From NCBI GenBank assembly GCA_964017195.1, contig OZ024897.1, forward strand, positions 33,642,536 to 33,706,535: 64,000 bases of DNA. Reading direction: 5' to 3'. This document shows, piece by piece, positions 17,341 to 50,267 of the stretch (the first letter of the stretch is position 1; each line of letters begins with the position of its first letter). Under the pieces are notes generated by a model, which made no database searches, was not told the DNA's origin, and saw nothing but the letters and a program-made list of their open reading frames with translations. The position numbers and the translations under genes are program-made. The DNA is from Siderastrea radians. Lineage: Eukaryota > Cnidaria > Anthozoa > Scleractinia > Rhizangiidae.

Positions 17341-18457
17341 GGGGTGGTAAAGGGGGGGTCTAGATCACGTTTCGCGAAAAATAAAATGGCCATTTCACGT
17401 TTCACGGGAAATAAAATGGCCATTTCACGATTAAAAAGATTCCTTACTTTTTGATGAATTACATCCAAAGTACAGCTTTGTTTGTTGTCCTCACCGACCG
17501 TCCACTCAAGGCAACTTTTTTAAAAGCCTAACTTGTGAGCAGCACTGTGCGAACTTAAATTGTAAAACTTCTTTAAATATTCTCCTACGCTGTAGGGGAA
17601 CTTCCTCAGCGAATTTTACAACAATTGCAACGGCTTGTATTTATACACAACGTAGCCACTAGAACTATTTTATGTATAACGTAAGCTGTAAAACTAATTT
17701 GCGGATTTATGTCTGGGATTGAAACAAGTTCGTTTTTTGCAAAGCATGACTAAGGTGTAGCATATGTGTGACATTTGATCAACTCCATTCCATACGCGTG
17801 GCATATTTATTTTGGGGGGCCACAGATTTAAATCTGTGCCCTCCCCCCCCCAAAAAAAAAATTCTCAAAAAAAATCGGGTTTCCGACACTCTTCTGTTCC
17901 GCCACACGCTGTTTTCTACCAAAATCCAAGACGTCTTCCTTAAATGTTTACAGGTTTTTTTGTGCACTTTGCATGACAACAGGACTTTAGACTTTTCTTT
18001 CTGCACCAAGGCTTTCTTGTTAGCGTGTACTTTATATAAACTAAACAAAACTATGATCTGAGGTAAAACCTTGCGACCGTCCAGACACCCTTCCGCAATT
18101 ATCCCCAAGAAAACCAAGAGAAAAGGTGGAATTCAGTAGAGTGACCTGGCGTCCAGCACGATCGGCACTGGTCCACACGTAGTTTTGGTTTAGTCTTGTA
18201 GTCTCTTTACCACACGTAGTCTTGTTTTTTAAAACACTTACTAGAGAATTTTTTGCATGAAAAAGAGAATCATGGTTTACAGTCACATTTCAGGATAAAA
18301 ATAAACAGTCATTTGGCAATTCTCGTGAAAAAACAGTGATTCGCGGTTCACGGCTCTGTAACCAAATCACGTTTCATGAGGAAAAATTTGCCATTTCACA
18401 ATTCACAGGAAATAAAAAGGGCCTTTCACGGATCACGAAAAAACCCTTTACCACCCT
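17341..18457. mobile_element. Non-autonomous inverted-repeat element with CATTTCACG arrays
   Basis: Starts GGGGTGGTAAAGGGGGG and ends CCCTTTACCACCC. Next to both ends lie several copies of short TTTCACG / GGCCATTTCACG units in the orientation expected of subterminal repeats. AAAAAAG flanks both ends, but it is low in complexity. No transposase frame is seen inside. A perfect 18-base palindrome CACAGATTTAAATCTGTG lies at about 17821. Confidence 0.6.
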
Positions 18458-18919
18458 CAAAAAAGTTACAAGTAACTGGCTTTAGTTTCATAAATAAAAC
18501 AAGAGAGAGTATAAGGCATAGACAACTCGTATAGACAGCATACCGGGTAATTGTCAAGTGTGTTATAAAAGTAAACAAAGACAACAAATGCTACTGTTGA
18601 TCTGATAGTCACAAAGAATGAAAATAAAGTTACAACGCAGGTCTTTGCGAAGCTGCTAATATAAATTTTTGATAACAAATTTCAACATTTAATTTCTGCC
18701 TACCTTTTCAAGTTGATACGCCTGTTTTCAAAACAAAAAGAAAACCCTCAACCTAAACAAAATTGATCACGTTTTCAAAATTCAATAGGTCTGTATTAGA
18801 ATGCTGTGTTGTTAATCTTGCGTTCGGCTCGAGATGTTTTGAGCGTTGTGTTACATTCCGAAGTTTCAAATTACAAAAAGCTGCAACTATGCAAATTCAG
18901 TGTTCAACACGCTTTGAAC

Positions 18920-19371
18920 CCGGGGGGGAGGGGGTACTCCCATATATAACCTATATAGGTATGTGCCGCTGTGAAGGGTATGGTTTTCAAGCAGTTTGGT
19001 CTGGGATAGGGTATAGAAATCAGGGAGTCTTGGTCTAGGATAGGGTATCAATTACGGGGAAACTAATGGGTGGTGTAAAAATTTAATCCAATTAATTAAT
19101 GGGTTTGAAAAACTCGGAAATATAAAAATATAAATAAAATCGTGACAATATTGTTGATCGAGAGATGGTTTTCCTTTAAAAGCACTGTGTGGTTATATTT
19201 CTGATGGTTAGCTCGAAAATAGCTAGTCTGGGATAGGGTAGGGATTTTTGGCATCTAGTCTAGAATAGGGTTGCAAAAACGACATGAACGTGGTCTGGTA
19301 TAGGTTAAGGGTTTCAGAGTCCCAGCGGCACACTCCCATCAAAATTTTTCCGAGTACCCCCCCCCCCCGGG
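18920..19371. mobile_element. MITE with G-rich termini and 9-bp target duplication
   Basis: The ends are CGGGGGGGAGGGGGTACTCC and the inverse ...GAGTACCCCCCCC. It is flanked by GCTTTGAAC at 18911-18919 and 19372-19380. The interior repeats a TCTGGGATAGGGTA unit several times. A related fragment lies at 20052. Confidence 0.8.
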
Positions 19372-19908
19372 GCTTTGAACTATAAATTTCATGTTTACGC
19401 ACGCAAAATGACACTGTAAATGTTACCTAGAGTTAACCCGAAGCATTTTAGGCTGTTTTACTCTAGTCTTTTCACTACCGTTACGAACTTGGGCTTTAAA
19501 TATTGTTGCTTTCGCTGTTTTTATTTTAATTAGGGAGTGAAATATCTTGAAATATCTTCGAGCGATACATGCGGTAGTAGCTGGTGGTGAGAAGGTTTTC
19601 ATCCGGGTATCAATCGGCCGGAAATTACGGTACTTCGGATTTTTCTTTTGTTACTTGACATTGCATGTAATGGTTCACACCTTTTCGGTTTACAAAGTGT
19701 TTCTGCTTCGCAACAGAACACAACAATTCGCGAAATAAGTGGAGTTGGTTCGTTGCGGCGACGACGTTCTATTCATCCTAAATCTCAAATTGACGAGTCC
19801 GTCTTGTGTTTGCTGCTATGACAATTTTTACTTCGGCTAGTAAACGCAGGACTACAACGCGAATAAAATCCTGCCAGACCTCAAGTATTCGAATTATATC
19901 CAGACTCG

Positions 19909-20022
19909 TAACCTGCGATCAGGCTCTATTTTCGTTTCGCTCGGTGAAACATTCAATTTTAGCGAGCGACCAACGTAAGAGAATATGAGAGCGATGCTAA
20001 AATTCGGCCTGATCGCAGGTTA
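19909..20022. mobile_element. Short MITE with 9-bp target duplication
   Basis: Inverted ends TAACCTGCGATCAGGC / GCCTGATCGCAGGTTA with flanking CCAGACTCG at 19900-19908 and 20023-20031. Confidence 0.85.
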
Positions 20023-20051
20023 CCAGACTCGCGAATGCAGAACACTTCAAA

Positions 20052-20119
20052 GCCCAGGGGTCGTACTCCCACAGTATAAGCTGTATGGGTATGTGCCGCT
20101 GTTGAGGTAAGGGTTTCAG
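20052..20119. repeat. Fragment related to the 18920 MITE
   Basis: GGGTCGTACTCCCACAGTAT followed by GGGTATGTGCCGCTGT matches the left end of the element at 18920. The other end is not found. Confidence 0.5.
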
Positions 20120-20861
20120 TGTACATGTTGCACACGCCCTCCCAACATCCCACAGAATACACCCCCCTGCCTCATACCAACCTCGTCCCCAGGGTCTTCT
20201 CGGCTTTTAATATGGCGGCGGTTGAAGACAAACAGCGTTCATTTTTTAGGCTACAGCATTAGCCATGACGTCATTAAAGTGACGTCATTGGCTAAAAATT
20301 ACCCGTAAGCATGAGCGAAAAAGTCCTATCTTTCCTATGTTAGGAAACGCCACGAAACACAGCTTTCCTCTTGAACACAACGTTTAATGGCCATTAGACA
20401 TCCACATACAACTTAGACGTCTGGGCGAGATTACAACACTTTGATTCACGAGCTACAAAGACGCGAACAAGGGCATGTGACTTACAAAGCTAACTTACTA
20501 GGGTAGGGTAGGGTCAATCATAGTCACATGTCTAGTCTCTCACGTTTCTTAACTACTCTTCCAGATTGGGTGCGAAGGGCTGTAACACTAAGCACAAAGA
20601 CTCCCTAGCTTGCATTCCCACTGGGTCTGTGTGACTTTTTGTTCATTCAATTTTCCTTACGAAATCAAAAATCAAGAGGTTAAAAGTACAATTTGTAAGT
20701 CTCAATTCAGTTTAATTAAATGAAAAAAAATCAACAAATGATTGGAAATCGAAAGAGTGTTTTCATTTTCGTGTTTGATGAATATTGGAATTACCGAAAG
20801 CGCAGAATTGTTGCGTGCGTTCTTCTCATGCCCAGTCCACTCTCCGTATTCACATTCACTC

Positions 20862-21075
20862 CAGGGCCCAGTTGTTCAAAGCAGGATTAACGTCAACTTT
20901 TAATTCAGCCGGTTTTATAGCCTAACGATACGGATTCCTGTAAATATTTTTTGGCCTTTATTTGACTTTGGTCGCTTTCAAATGGTCACTTGGAATTTGC
21001 TGTGAAAACTCTTTTGAAATAAGAGAAATAGGGACCTTGGTTAAACTTAATCCGAGGTTAGCGATAACCAGAGGT
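20862..21075. mobile_element. GGGCCCAGTTGTTC-family MITE, copy 1 (right end degraded)
   Basis: Begins CCAGGGCCCAGTTGTTCAAA and shares its interior (CGGATTCCTGTAAAT, TTTGACTTTGG, TGGTCACTT) with copies at 37617 and 57817. The right terminus is lost or diverged. Confidence 0.75.
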
Positions 21076-22325
21076 TATGCTCTAACACCGTGCGGTATTG
21101 TTTGCCCGGAAGAACTAACATGAAAATACGGACATCTGTGACGTCTACCTTACAAAATGAGCTTAAAGTATAACCTTCAAATATACTAGAGTGGCAAGGC
21201 TAGATCAAAAGAAAATTTAGCTTTGTAAGAATATTGAAATACAGATATGGCCTTCAAAAAATCAAAGTACTATTACTAACGCCATTAAAGCGACCACGTC
21301 TCGTGTTTCACCTTTCTATAAGTTTAAATAAATGAACAGAATTCTTTGTTTACGTTTAAGGGTCTCTAGGTTATAAAAGGACGTTTTAGAGCAAAAAGAG
21401 ATGAAAATTTTTATTTGCCTGCGAATTAAAGGAACCACGAAATCCAACGGATTTTCGACTAATAATTACCCCAGGAAGGTTGGGAGGGGGAAGGGAGTGC
21501 AAGTTCGTACGGGAAGGCTCAGCCCCTGAGATTCAATCCGCCCTATGCTAAAAAAGGCACACCTTTCATTGAGAACCTCTCCGTATCGCACACTATAGCG
21601 AGTACCTCCCGGATAAATTGCAACGTTTTTGGCCAGGTAACTGCTAACAGTAAAAATTTCTCTTAAACTGGCCCCAAATGTCAAAATAATGACATTTTTT
21701 TCGCAACTTACTCTAAACTTTCACAACTTACTCTGAAAGTATGATGAGCAGGATGTGAATAGCAAAATATTATCAATAACTTCACTTGAGTAGCTTTCGG
21801 TTTATTTTTCTTGTTTTATTCACTATTTAGGATTCATTGCATCATTATTTTATCTAAACAGAAAATAAGGGCGCCCTTCTCAGACCAGCCAATTGCATTT
21901 TCCTCTTGGCAACTAAATGTTTGGCAATAAATAAACGTTCACAGAAACAGCTGCCTACGTGAACTCAAAATTTATATTAAGAAGAAACCGATCTTGAATT
22001 TTCCATTGAAATTTTGATAGTCAACGAGTTTACGGATCATACTGGGCTTGCTGCTGTGTAATGAAGCATAAAAACAGCGTGATACGAGAGATCAGTCTCC
22101 AATATATTCTCTCTTATTTCAAATTAATAGCTTTAAATTACAGTTTGCTAATAGCTTGCACCTGCTTTCTAAGTTAGTAAAAACAAGTTGATTCTGAAAA
22201 ACTGAATCAAATGTTACCATTGGCTGTCGGTAATTAGAAGACGTTTTCTATTTAGGATGTCATTTCATCGATACTCTCGAAGGCTCAGTGTGTTGGCAGT
22301 GGTCTGATGATTCTGTATGCGTGTG
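21076..22325. other. Upstream region of the matrix-protein gene
   Basis: No exon recognised. It must contain the promoter and 5' UTR of the gene starting at 22326. I do not see a distinct TATA box. Confidence 0.45.
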
Positions 22326-42174
<19,849 letters not shown>

Positions 42175-42322
42175 AACAACTTTAAGCAGGGTGTAAGCGA
42201 CGACAAGTGAGGGGAAGACTAAGACGTCGACCATCGGCCGTAAAATCAAACAGAGAAAAAACAGGGAAGGGGAAAAGCAAAGTGCAAGTTCTCATATCAA
42301 AATTGTATTGCTCATACGAGAG

Positions 42323-42518
42323 GGAGGCAGCGTGGCCGAGTAGTTCTAGTCCCGAAGCACTAGCTAGCTAGAGTTGTTCTTGGTAGCCCCGAGTTCAACT
42401 CCTAGGCCACGCTAACTGGTCTGCCTCCTCGCCAGCTGGGATTCTTAAAGCTGTTATGTTCATTTAGATTATTTCTTTCATTGTCCCTGAAAAGCCCCTC
42501 ACGGGGAGTGGTCAATTA

Positions 42519-42559
<41 letters not shown>

Positions 42560-42560
42560 G
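42323..42560 (+). mobile_element. tRNA-derived SINE
   Basis: Starts GGAGGCAGCGTGGCCGAGTA, with a box A (GTGGCCGAGTAG, 42332) and a box B (GAGTTCAACTCC, 42391-42402) at tRNA-like spacing. A unique body with AAAGCCCCTCACGGGGAGTG and a (ATT)n tail follow. It sits about 150 bases after the matrix gene stop, probably in its 3' UTR. Confidence 0.8.
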
Positions 42561-44818
42561 GCTTCAATTCAGCTAATTTAGATATTATAGATAGTTGCAT
42601 GACGGGAAAAAAATTTAGAGATAAACATAGGGCGGATGATCTAGGAAAACTAGGCCGTTTTAGTGAGTCAGTGAGCGGGAGTTGTTTTTAATTCAGTTAA
42701 CCTTTCAGTATAACTCGACAACAGTCCTGTCCGCAGTACAGGTCTCCACAAGGCAGGAGTAAGTTGATTGTATCGCACAAGCTCGCACATGAGCATATAT
42801 ACGATGTGTAGTAAGAGAGCGTAGTTTTTGTATTTCTTCTCAAATTCTACTGAGTAGAAGCTATTTAATCATTTTTCATGGATCACACACCGTTTTTTGT
42901 AACCGACAGCTGTAATAAACATAGTTACTCACTATATACCATTGCTTTGCATTCACTGCATGTTCAATCTACAGGTTACGATTTTCTATAGCTAATTCCA
43001 TTTTTTCTTTTCTTTCTTTTTCCCCTACAAAGCATCTCATTTTGATTCCGATCGACTGACCAATTGAACTAAATTCAAAAGAGGGGGATCCAGTTTTTTC
43101 ACCAAGGCTAATTTTTAATTACACCAATTAAGGTTTAAGAGAACGTATAAATTATGTCCCCTTTACATAGGATAGATTTTAGTTATATTGTGCCAGCTGT
43201 GTTGGCGGAGTGTCATGAAGACTTGCCGACCAGAAATATGTTTTGAACTAGGAAATAGAGACGAGATTGTCCGATTGGTGATCCTCGCAATCGGCTGCCA
43301 GGGAATCCGATTACTGTCTGTCCAGAGGTGTGTCCAGTGGGAGGGGAGGGTGGCGTCCCAAAGGTGCTCCCTCTCTCTTCCTTCGCTCTAAGGTCTTCAT
43401 CTTGTCTCTGTGACTGATTTAAATTTATTCAAGCTTAACCAGGTAACAGAAAGAAAGGAAGAAAGAAAGAAAATGGGGTATATAGGCCAGTAGGTCATTG
43501 ATTGTAACCGGGAGTCGTTCGATTGTTTTAAATTTACTGAAAATAAGCAATAATACTTTGGTTATTAAAATATCAAGTACAAGTCCGTCACGTGACTGTT
43601 GTCACAATTATTGTTTTTCTGAGAGATGCAGAAAGAACAGCTTTTTTATTCTCTTATCTCCTTTTTGTCCTACTGAATAGTAAGAAATTCCGGCTTAAGA
43701 ATTAGAGAAGGTTCTCAGTTGTTCTCGGTTCTCAAGTTGGTTATATGTATGCTTTCAGATCATTTTATGTCTTTTGTTTAGCGTCTCACCCAAATAATTG
43801 TCCACAATTGTTTAATATGCACCGGGACTTCCGAACCACGTTAAGTCGTCGCTCTCGGTGTAAGAACCTGACAATATTTTCTTTGTTTGTTAGCTTTTGT
43901 TTTGCTGTACGGTATTGTTAAATGTTTTGTTTCCTTTGTTTTACGTCATCCGTGAGTTTCACAGGTTCTTACACCGAGGTAAAACCGTCGCTGGCCCGTG
44001 CGCTCAGCTTAGTCAGGGCGGGAAAAGGTTGGAACCTTTTTCCGCCCTGGCCTAGTCGTGCGCAGCGCCCGCTTCGCGAGTGTCCCCAAAGAATACCGTA
44101 AGTATAGCTGATAAGAGAGAGAGCTAAGTGGGTTGAATTTTACCCTGGGTTCCAGACGTTGAGAGAACTCCAGAGCAGAGTAGCAGCGGGGAAGCCGCGG
44201 CAAAAAGGTTGACGCTGCTGAAATCCACTCTCTCAATTCATGTACTTCAGAGCACAACGAGCCTCTGGAGCCAGGGGAGGTAAATTGTAATTGCGGCCTG
44301 TTGCATGAAAAATGTCGAAAAGTAGTTTACTTTCGAGTTCACCGACACCGCTGGATGAAAAGACAAAAAGCACATGCATTTTTTACAGAGTTAGTCTCAA
44401 TCTCAAGTAGAATATTCATGAATACCAGCGAGAAGAAGAACTATTCGCTACTCTGTGTATTGTGTTATTTTATGGTTCAGCACTTTCCTGCTGGTGTTTG
44501 TACATATTTTAATTGGCCTTTGCTATAACGACACCCCGGCCATTATTTGTTCTCTTTTGTAGTTACTTACTTGCCTATTTTTTCCTGTTCGTGTTGTACT
44601 TGGCGAAGCTGAATAAATAAATAACCCTCTAAAAAAATGCGTCTTAAATATAATTATTTAGCGGTCCTTGGTGAACTTCAAGGTGAATTATTATGGAGTA
44701 TATACGTAGTGTATTTGAAGATCGAGGAATCAGAACGCAATAACAAAATCAGGGCTCTGCAAAATTTAAACAATTGCAACTATTTCCAGTCGATGTAAAT
44801 GACGTATTTGTCGATAAG
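42561..44818. other. Intergenic stretch
   Basis: No coding exon recognised. It contains a 16-bp inverted pair (TCGGTGTAAGAACCTG at 43856 and its inverse at 43962) and the hairpin at 44014. Confidence 0.5.
44014..44049. repeat. 36-base tight palindrome
   Basis: CAGGGCGGGAAAAGGTT is followed after two bases by AACCTTTTTCCGCCCTG, a 17-bp stem with one mismatch. Probably the remnant of a small foldback element. Confidence 0.7.
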
Positions 44819-46654
44819 TTAAGGAGGCTCGCAACAGTTTTTTTGGCCTTGGAGTGTATCTTTTGAAGTCAAATTTTCGCATAGAAGATAAACTTCGATT
44901 TCCTTGATACTACACCACCTTTTCAACAAATGATCAAAGTTTATTTTCTTACTGGTTTCCTAGCAACAGCTGTCACCATAGCAACGATAATGGACAACCC
45001 CTCATTTTAAATAATGTCGAATATCTCGAAAACTAGTCAGACACTTTATGACGAAACTTGAACTATTTGAACTACTCAACCTACACAACTTGCATGCGAA
45101 ATTAGGGAAAAATCTGTAAGAGCGTTTTCACGTAAATCATGATTCATATTTTACGGGCTGATTTTGGTCATTCCTGCAATTTTCTCCAGTATTTCAAGAA
45201 AGATAAAACTTAACACTTTCTCTTTTCAGTTGAAGGACCTTTTATGATATCACAACACTCTTAATGTACATTGAGCTTCCTAGGTGGCTGCGATTTTAAG
45301 ATATTTATATTTACAAACTGCTAAAATGCAGCGCAAATCAGCCAAAAAGTCCGTAATTTGCCTAAATAGAAATATTTCTAAACTGCCCTTACAGATTTTT
45401 CTCTTAAAGTGATTGACGTTAGAATAATAATTCTTTTTGATGTTCCAGCAACTTTTAGGCTGAATAAACATTTCTGTTATTAGATAAGAAGGCTCGATCT
45501 TGGTCAAGTTTCAGTCGTTATTACCTTTCAACGAGCAACAGTTTTATTTCGTTTTTTCTGGTCTATTTCTCGGTTATTCACGTGCAATGAATATTAATAC
45601 ACGCTGCGCTTGTGTCCTCTCGTGCGTTTATAATTCCTTCTCATAATAAAAAAATATTCGTCTTCTGAGCTTGTTTCTCGTCATTTTTCGGCCCCAGTGT
45701 AATGCCATCGTGGGCGTTAACATGTATGCAATCCGTAATTAAAAAAGCTAAAACGTCAGTCAGTATTTAAAGAATAGTGGCAAAGAGTCTCCAGGAAGAA
45801 GCTCAGAAGACGAAAATTTTTTATTGTTATGAGAAGGACTTATAAATGCACGAGAGGACACAAGCGCAGCGTGGTTAAACATTCATTGCACGTGAATAAC
45901 CGAGAAATAGACCAGGAAAAACAAAATAATACTGTTGCTCGTTGAAAGTTAATAACGACTGAAACCTGACCGAGATTCAGCCTTCTTATCTAATAAACGA
46001 AATGTTTATTCAGCCTAAAACTCGCTGGAACATCAAAAAGAATTATTATTCTAACGTCAATCAATTTAGGAGAAAAATCTGTAAGGGCAGTTTAGAAATA
46101 TTTCTATTTATGCAAATTACGGACTTTATGGCTGATTTGCGCTGCATTTTAGCAGTTTTTAAATATAAATATCTTAAAATCGCAGCCACCCAGGAAGCTC
46201 AATGTACATTAAGAATGTTTTGATATCGTAAAAGATCCTTCAACTGAAAAGAGAAAGTGTTAAGTTTTATCTTTCTTGAAATATTGGAGAAAATTGCAGG
46301 AATGACCAAAATCAGCCCGTAAAAAATGAATCATGATTTACGTGAAAACGCTCTTACCGATTTTTCCCTAATTTCGCATACAAGTTGTGTAGGTTGGGTA
46401 GTTCAAATGGTTCAAGTTTCGTCATAAAGTGTCTGACTAGTTTTCGAGATATTCGACATTATTTAAAATGAGGGGTTGTCCATTACCGTTGCTATGGTGA
46501 TAGCTGTTGCTAGGAAACCAATGAGAAAATAAACTTTGATCATTTGTTGAAAAGGTGGTGTAGTATCAAGGAAATCGAAGTTTATCTTCTATGCGAAAAT
46601 TTGACTTCAAAAGATACACTCCAAGGCCAAAAAAACTGTTGCGAGCCTCCTTAA
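44819..46654. mobile_element. TTAA-flanked near-palindromic element (1.83 kb)
   Basis: Two arms of about 850 bases (44823-45673 and 45800-46650) are reverse complements with very few differences, around a spacer of about 126 bases. The ends read GGAGGCTCGCAACAG / CTGTTGCGAGCCTCC and each abuts TTAA (44819-44822, 46651-46654). TTAA duplications are typical of piggyBac and Kolobok transposons. No transposase is present, so it is non-autonomous. The two mirror ORFs of about 70 codons in the arms have no recognisable domain. Confidence 0.85.
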
Positions 46655-49281
46655 GGAAAGAGGTTGTACCTCTTGTCAGTTTTCTTCAGGCTTGGCTCAC
46701 TCTCTGCTCCCGGCTTTGATTTTATTATGCCATTCAGTGGGAATATTTTCTACCACCTGTGTTTTAAATAAATCCTTTTTTTTCTGCAGCATATAATTTT
46801 TTGTTGTTCAGTGAAACAAAATGAAAAAATGAGTTCGTAGACAATCGACATACTTGGCGACATTCTCTAAGTCTGATATGTGTGACTCAGTTCATGCCAG
46901 GAAATGCTCTTTAAATTCTCACCTCTCCGAGCCAATCCCAGAGTGTTAGCACTTTTTTGAAAAAGTAAATTCTCAATGCCTCACAGTGCGGACAAACGAG
47001 GTGTTGAAATGCAAGTGCCCAACTGGACAGGAAAAAAAGCCAAATTCTACGCTCCTGTACTTCTCTAGCCTGCGTAGCAGTCGTTTCCGTTTCCTTTTAG
47101 CCAAGCGGGAGAAGCGTGAACCAAGCGGGAAACGCACGAGGGCATGAGGCGAAAAGGAGCAAAAAGATTAGAAGCCCCATGCCCTCGCGCGTATCCCGCT
47201 TGGTTAAAAGGAAACGGAACGAAACGACTGCTACGCAGGCTAGGACTTCTCTACAAATACTATTAAATGTTATAGTACAACGCTAAATTTTGGCGTGCTC
47301 CCACTGGCGGGAATCAATCACCCGACGCGATAGTGTCTCTTCTCAGCGGGCGTCTATCAGCGCATTGTGCCCGTTTTTGGCAATTTTCGCTCAAAATTTA
47401 GCGTTAGGCCCTGTGTGTGATATAGGTTCCCTCGGAAATGAGATGTTCAAACTTCATACTGGTCCTTGAACTACGTTCTCGGGCATATATTTGTTGTGAA
47501 CTTCAAATTTCCTCGGTCAATGCAACCTATCACACGATAGTGCCTTCGACAGAAGAACTCTATTCTGTACTGAGGGACCAGTCATTATTTATCGCCTGGG
47601 TGGGCCGGAGGATTTTGGTATGAAACCAGCTCAAAATATCTGACCCCCCTCCGCCAAGCAATGGTCACATTTTCTTGCACACCCTGCTCCCAAACTACTT
47701 TGCTCCTTGAATACACCAATCATTCCTCGGTCGTTGCTTGTCTGTTCTTATACTGCGCTTATCTACTTCTTCTATGTACAAATGTCTGAAACATCTGCAG
47801 GAAAGTTTTAACACAAAAGTATAGAAAACTGAAAACAGCTCTTAATTTTAAAGTTTGAAACGCGCAATACAATACAGAATTCATACCCGGCAAAATGTTT
47901 GTTATTGAAATGAACAAAAACGGTTTTTTTGGCACCATTTTTGAACCTGATTTTGCGGTTCTTAATTCAAGAGCGTGACTTGGACCCCTCTAAACGGTTC
48001 GATCAAGATCTTTTCTTCGCTCCCCTCCCATACTCTCGTGGCTGCTACCATCTTGTGTTGGCACGCTCCAGGTTTTTCGGGTTCACCTCTTTGCACCGCG
48101 TTTTTCCGCTATTAAAACAATCAAACATTTGCTCATAAGGAAAAATGTTGGCCACAGTTACGACTTATTAAACCTTGTACACATGCTTTAGATTATATCA
48201 CGCTTCACACAAATCTCGTCACAATAGAATGTTCTTCTCTGGCAAGTAGCCAGCAGGAAGAAGTGGTAGATCTGGAAACGAGACTACCTTGTTTGAAATT
48301 CGAATGTCATCTTTCGACTGAAGATGCCGATTGCTAGAGCATCCGTAACTGCTTATTTTGTCTGAGAAGAAGAAAACCACAAATTAACGTTTCCCACGAA
48401 ATCACAGACCAACGTCCAAGACTGACCATTTCATATTATTATTAAAGACTGCGGGAGATCGGGTGATACGACACACCCTGCACTTTCATACCAATTTCCT
48501 GTGAGTGTGAGTACTCACTACACACAGTGCATGGTGTGAGTCATATTGCTTTCTTGTAATAAGTCTGTAATTTTTTTTTATTTCATGGTCACACCGGGGG
48601 TTTCACGTGCACTTTCTACCGGAGCTGCATGCAGAGGTACCAAACTGTGCCTAAATGTAGCCAGCGAATCGTAGAAATATCTGGTGGGAAACCAATAAAT
48701 AATAATAATAATAATAAACTTTATTAACGTGTCTTAAAATATCTAGCTTACACAAAAGTAAGCTAATTGGGGACACCTACGGATATATTTTCTTGATTAT
48801 AGACCGTATAGGATCCTCAGAGCCCGTTTATTTGTTCAAAAACCAATTAGAGCTAAGTCGAGGTTTAATGTTCACCAAGGGTTCTTTATTAATTATTCTC
48901 CAAGGGTGTTTTTCTTTCAGTGTCAATTTTTCGTAATAATCAGTTGAAAGCAGCCAAAGCCAAGATGCAAAGCGAAACTATTTTACTGGAATCCACGTCG
49001 TAAAACAAAAAAGTAAATTCATAATTGACGTTAATTAAAGTCTGGATTTTCGCGTGGGGCATTTCGGCTAACCCGCAGGCTGTCCCGCGAGTTATCCCGC
49101 GAGTCATGTGTTATCGTTCCCAGGCCTTCCAACTAAGGGATATGTGGAGGGCTAAACTGAGTTTGTGATTGGTCAACACTGGTGAATTAGCATACGGCTC
49201 GGGTTTTGAAATGAACAAGCAACAAACAAGCCGCCATGTTATCTCGATCTTGATCGTTTTGTCTGACTTTTTCCCTGGATC
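46655..49281. other. Intergenic stretch before KIF22
   Basis: Apart from the MITE at 47068 and a short (AAT)n at 48700-48718, no features recognised. The kinesin promoter must lie near its right end. Confidence 0.5.
47068..47244. mobile_element. GCCTGCGTAGCAG MITE with 9-bp target duplication
   Basis: Inverted ends GCCTGCGTAGCAGTCGTTTC and its inverse, with arms extending through AAGCGGGA. ACTTCTCTA lies at 47059-47067 and 47245-47253. Confidence 0.85.
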
Positions 49282-50214
49282 ATGGCTCCACACAAAAAAG
49301 TAAGCAAGGTTCGAGTGCTAGTGCGTTTGCGCCCGACATGTCCTGATTATAAAGACGATAAAAGAGATAATCGAGATGGAATTCCTGATCGCTGTGTTCG
49401 GGCAGTGGACTCGTCAACACTCGAGCTGTGGAACTGTAGAAATTCTGACGAATCCATTCGATATCGGTAAGAACTGACATTCACGTTTGTGTCTGTGATA
49501 GTGGATCGATTTTTAGGAGATACATTCCTTCACTTTTTTGTTCAGATAAACTAGTGCATTATTTTATTTTTTGTCGAATGATGAGAATCAGACTCAGCGT
49601 CCTACATGTAGATTACCCAAACTCACTCACATAAGCTTAACAAAATATGGTACAAGCTGCCAGTAGAGTTAAGAAAGCTAAATTCCTTCAGTGCTTTTAA
49701 GACTGAGACAGTTCTACTGTGTCGAGCTTTCTTTTTTTTATATAGATAATAGTTGCTTGAACTGTTCCACTTAGCTACTTTTTTATTGTAATTAAGCTTA
49801 TTCATATATTTCATTTGGTATCTAGTACTTTATTTTCTTATCATAATTTGTCGCTTTTCAATTTTGTTGTTACATTCTAACTAAAGCTTAAACAAAAGCT
49901 TGCACCTAAAACCTTGACAGAGGGTAAATAAGAATTTGTCATTTACCTTACAACTGTGAATTTTAGCTTACAAGGCATGAGTTAGCACTTGAATGATATT
50001 TCAATGTCAATCCCATGCTTGTTAGATTCAATGGATTTTTTGATGAAGACAGTACTCAAGAGACCTTGTACCACAACTCAGTCTGTCCTCTGATTCCTTA
50101 TGTACTACAAGGGCAGAATGCCAGTGTATTTGCATATGGTCCTACTGGTGCAGGTATGACACCTTTCTGATAAAAAATAAATAAATTAATTAAGTAAAAA
50201 ATAAAACAATGATG

Positions 50215-50267
<53 letters not shown>

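Noticed and set aside
42323..42410. Possible functional tRNA gene
   Set aside because: Box A and box B are present, but there is no complete cloverleaf, and the ATT-tailed body marks a SINE.
45280..46223. Two similar ORFs of about 75 codons (one minus, one plus)
   Set aside because: They are the same sequence in the two arms of the TTAA-flanked palindrome, without a recognisable domain.
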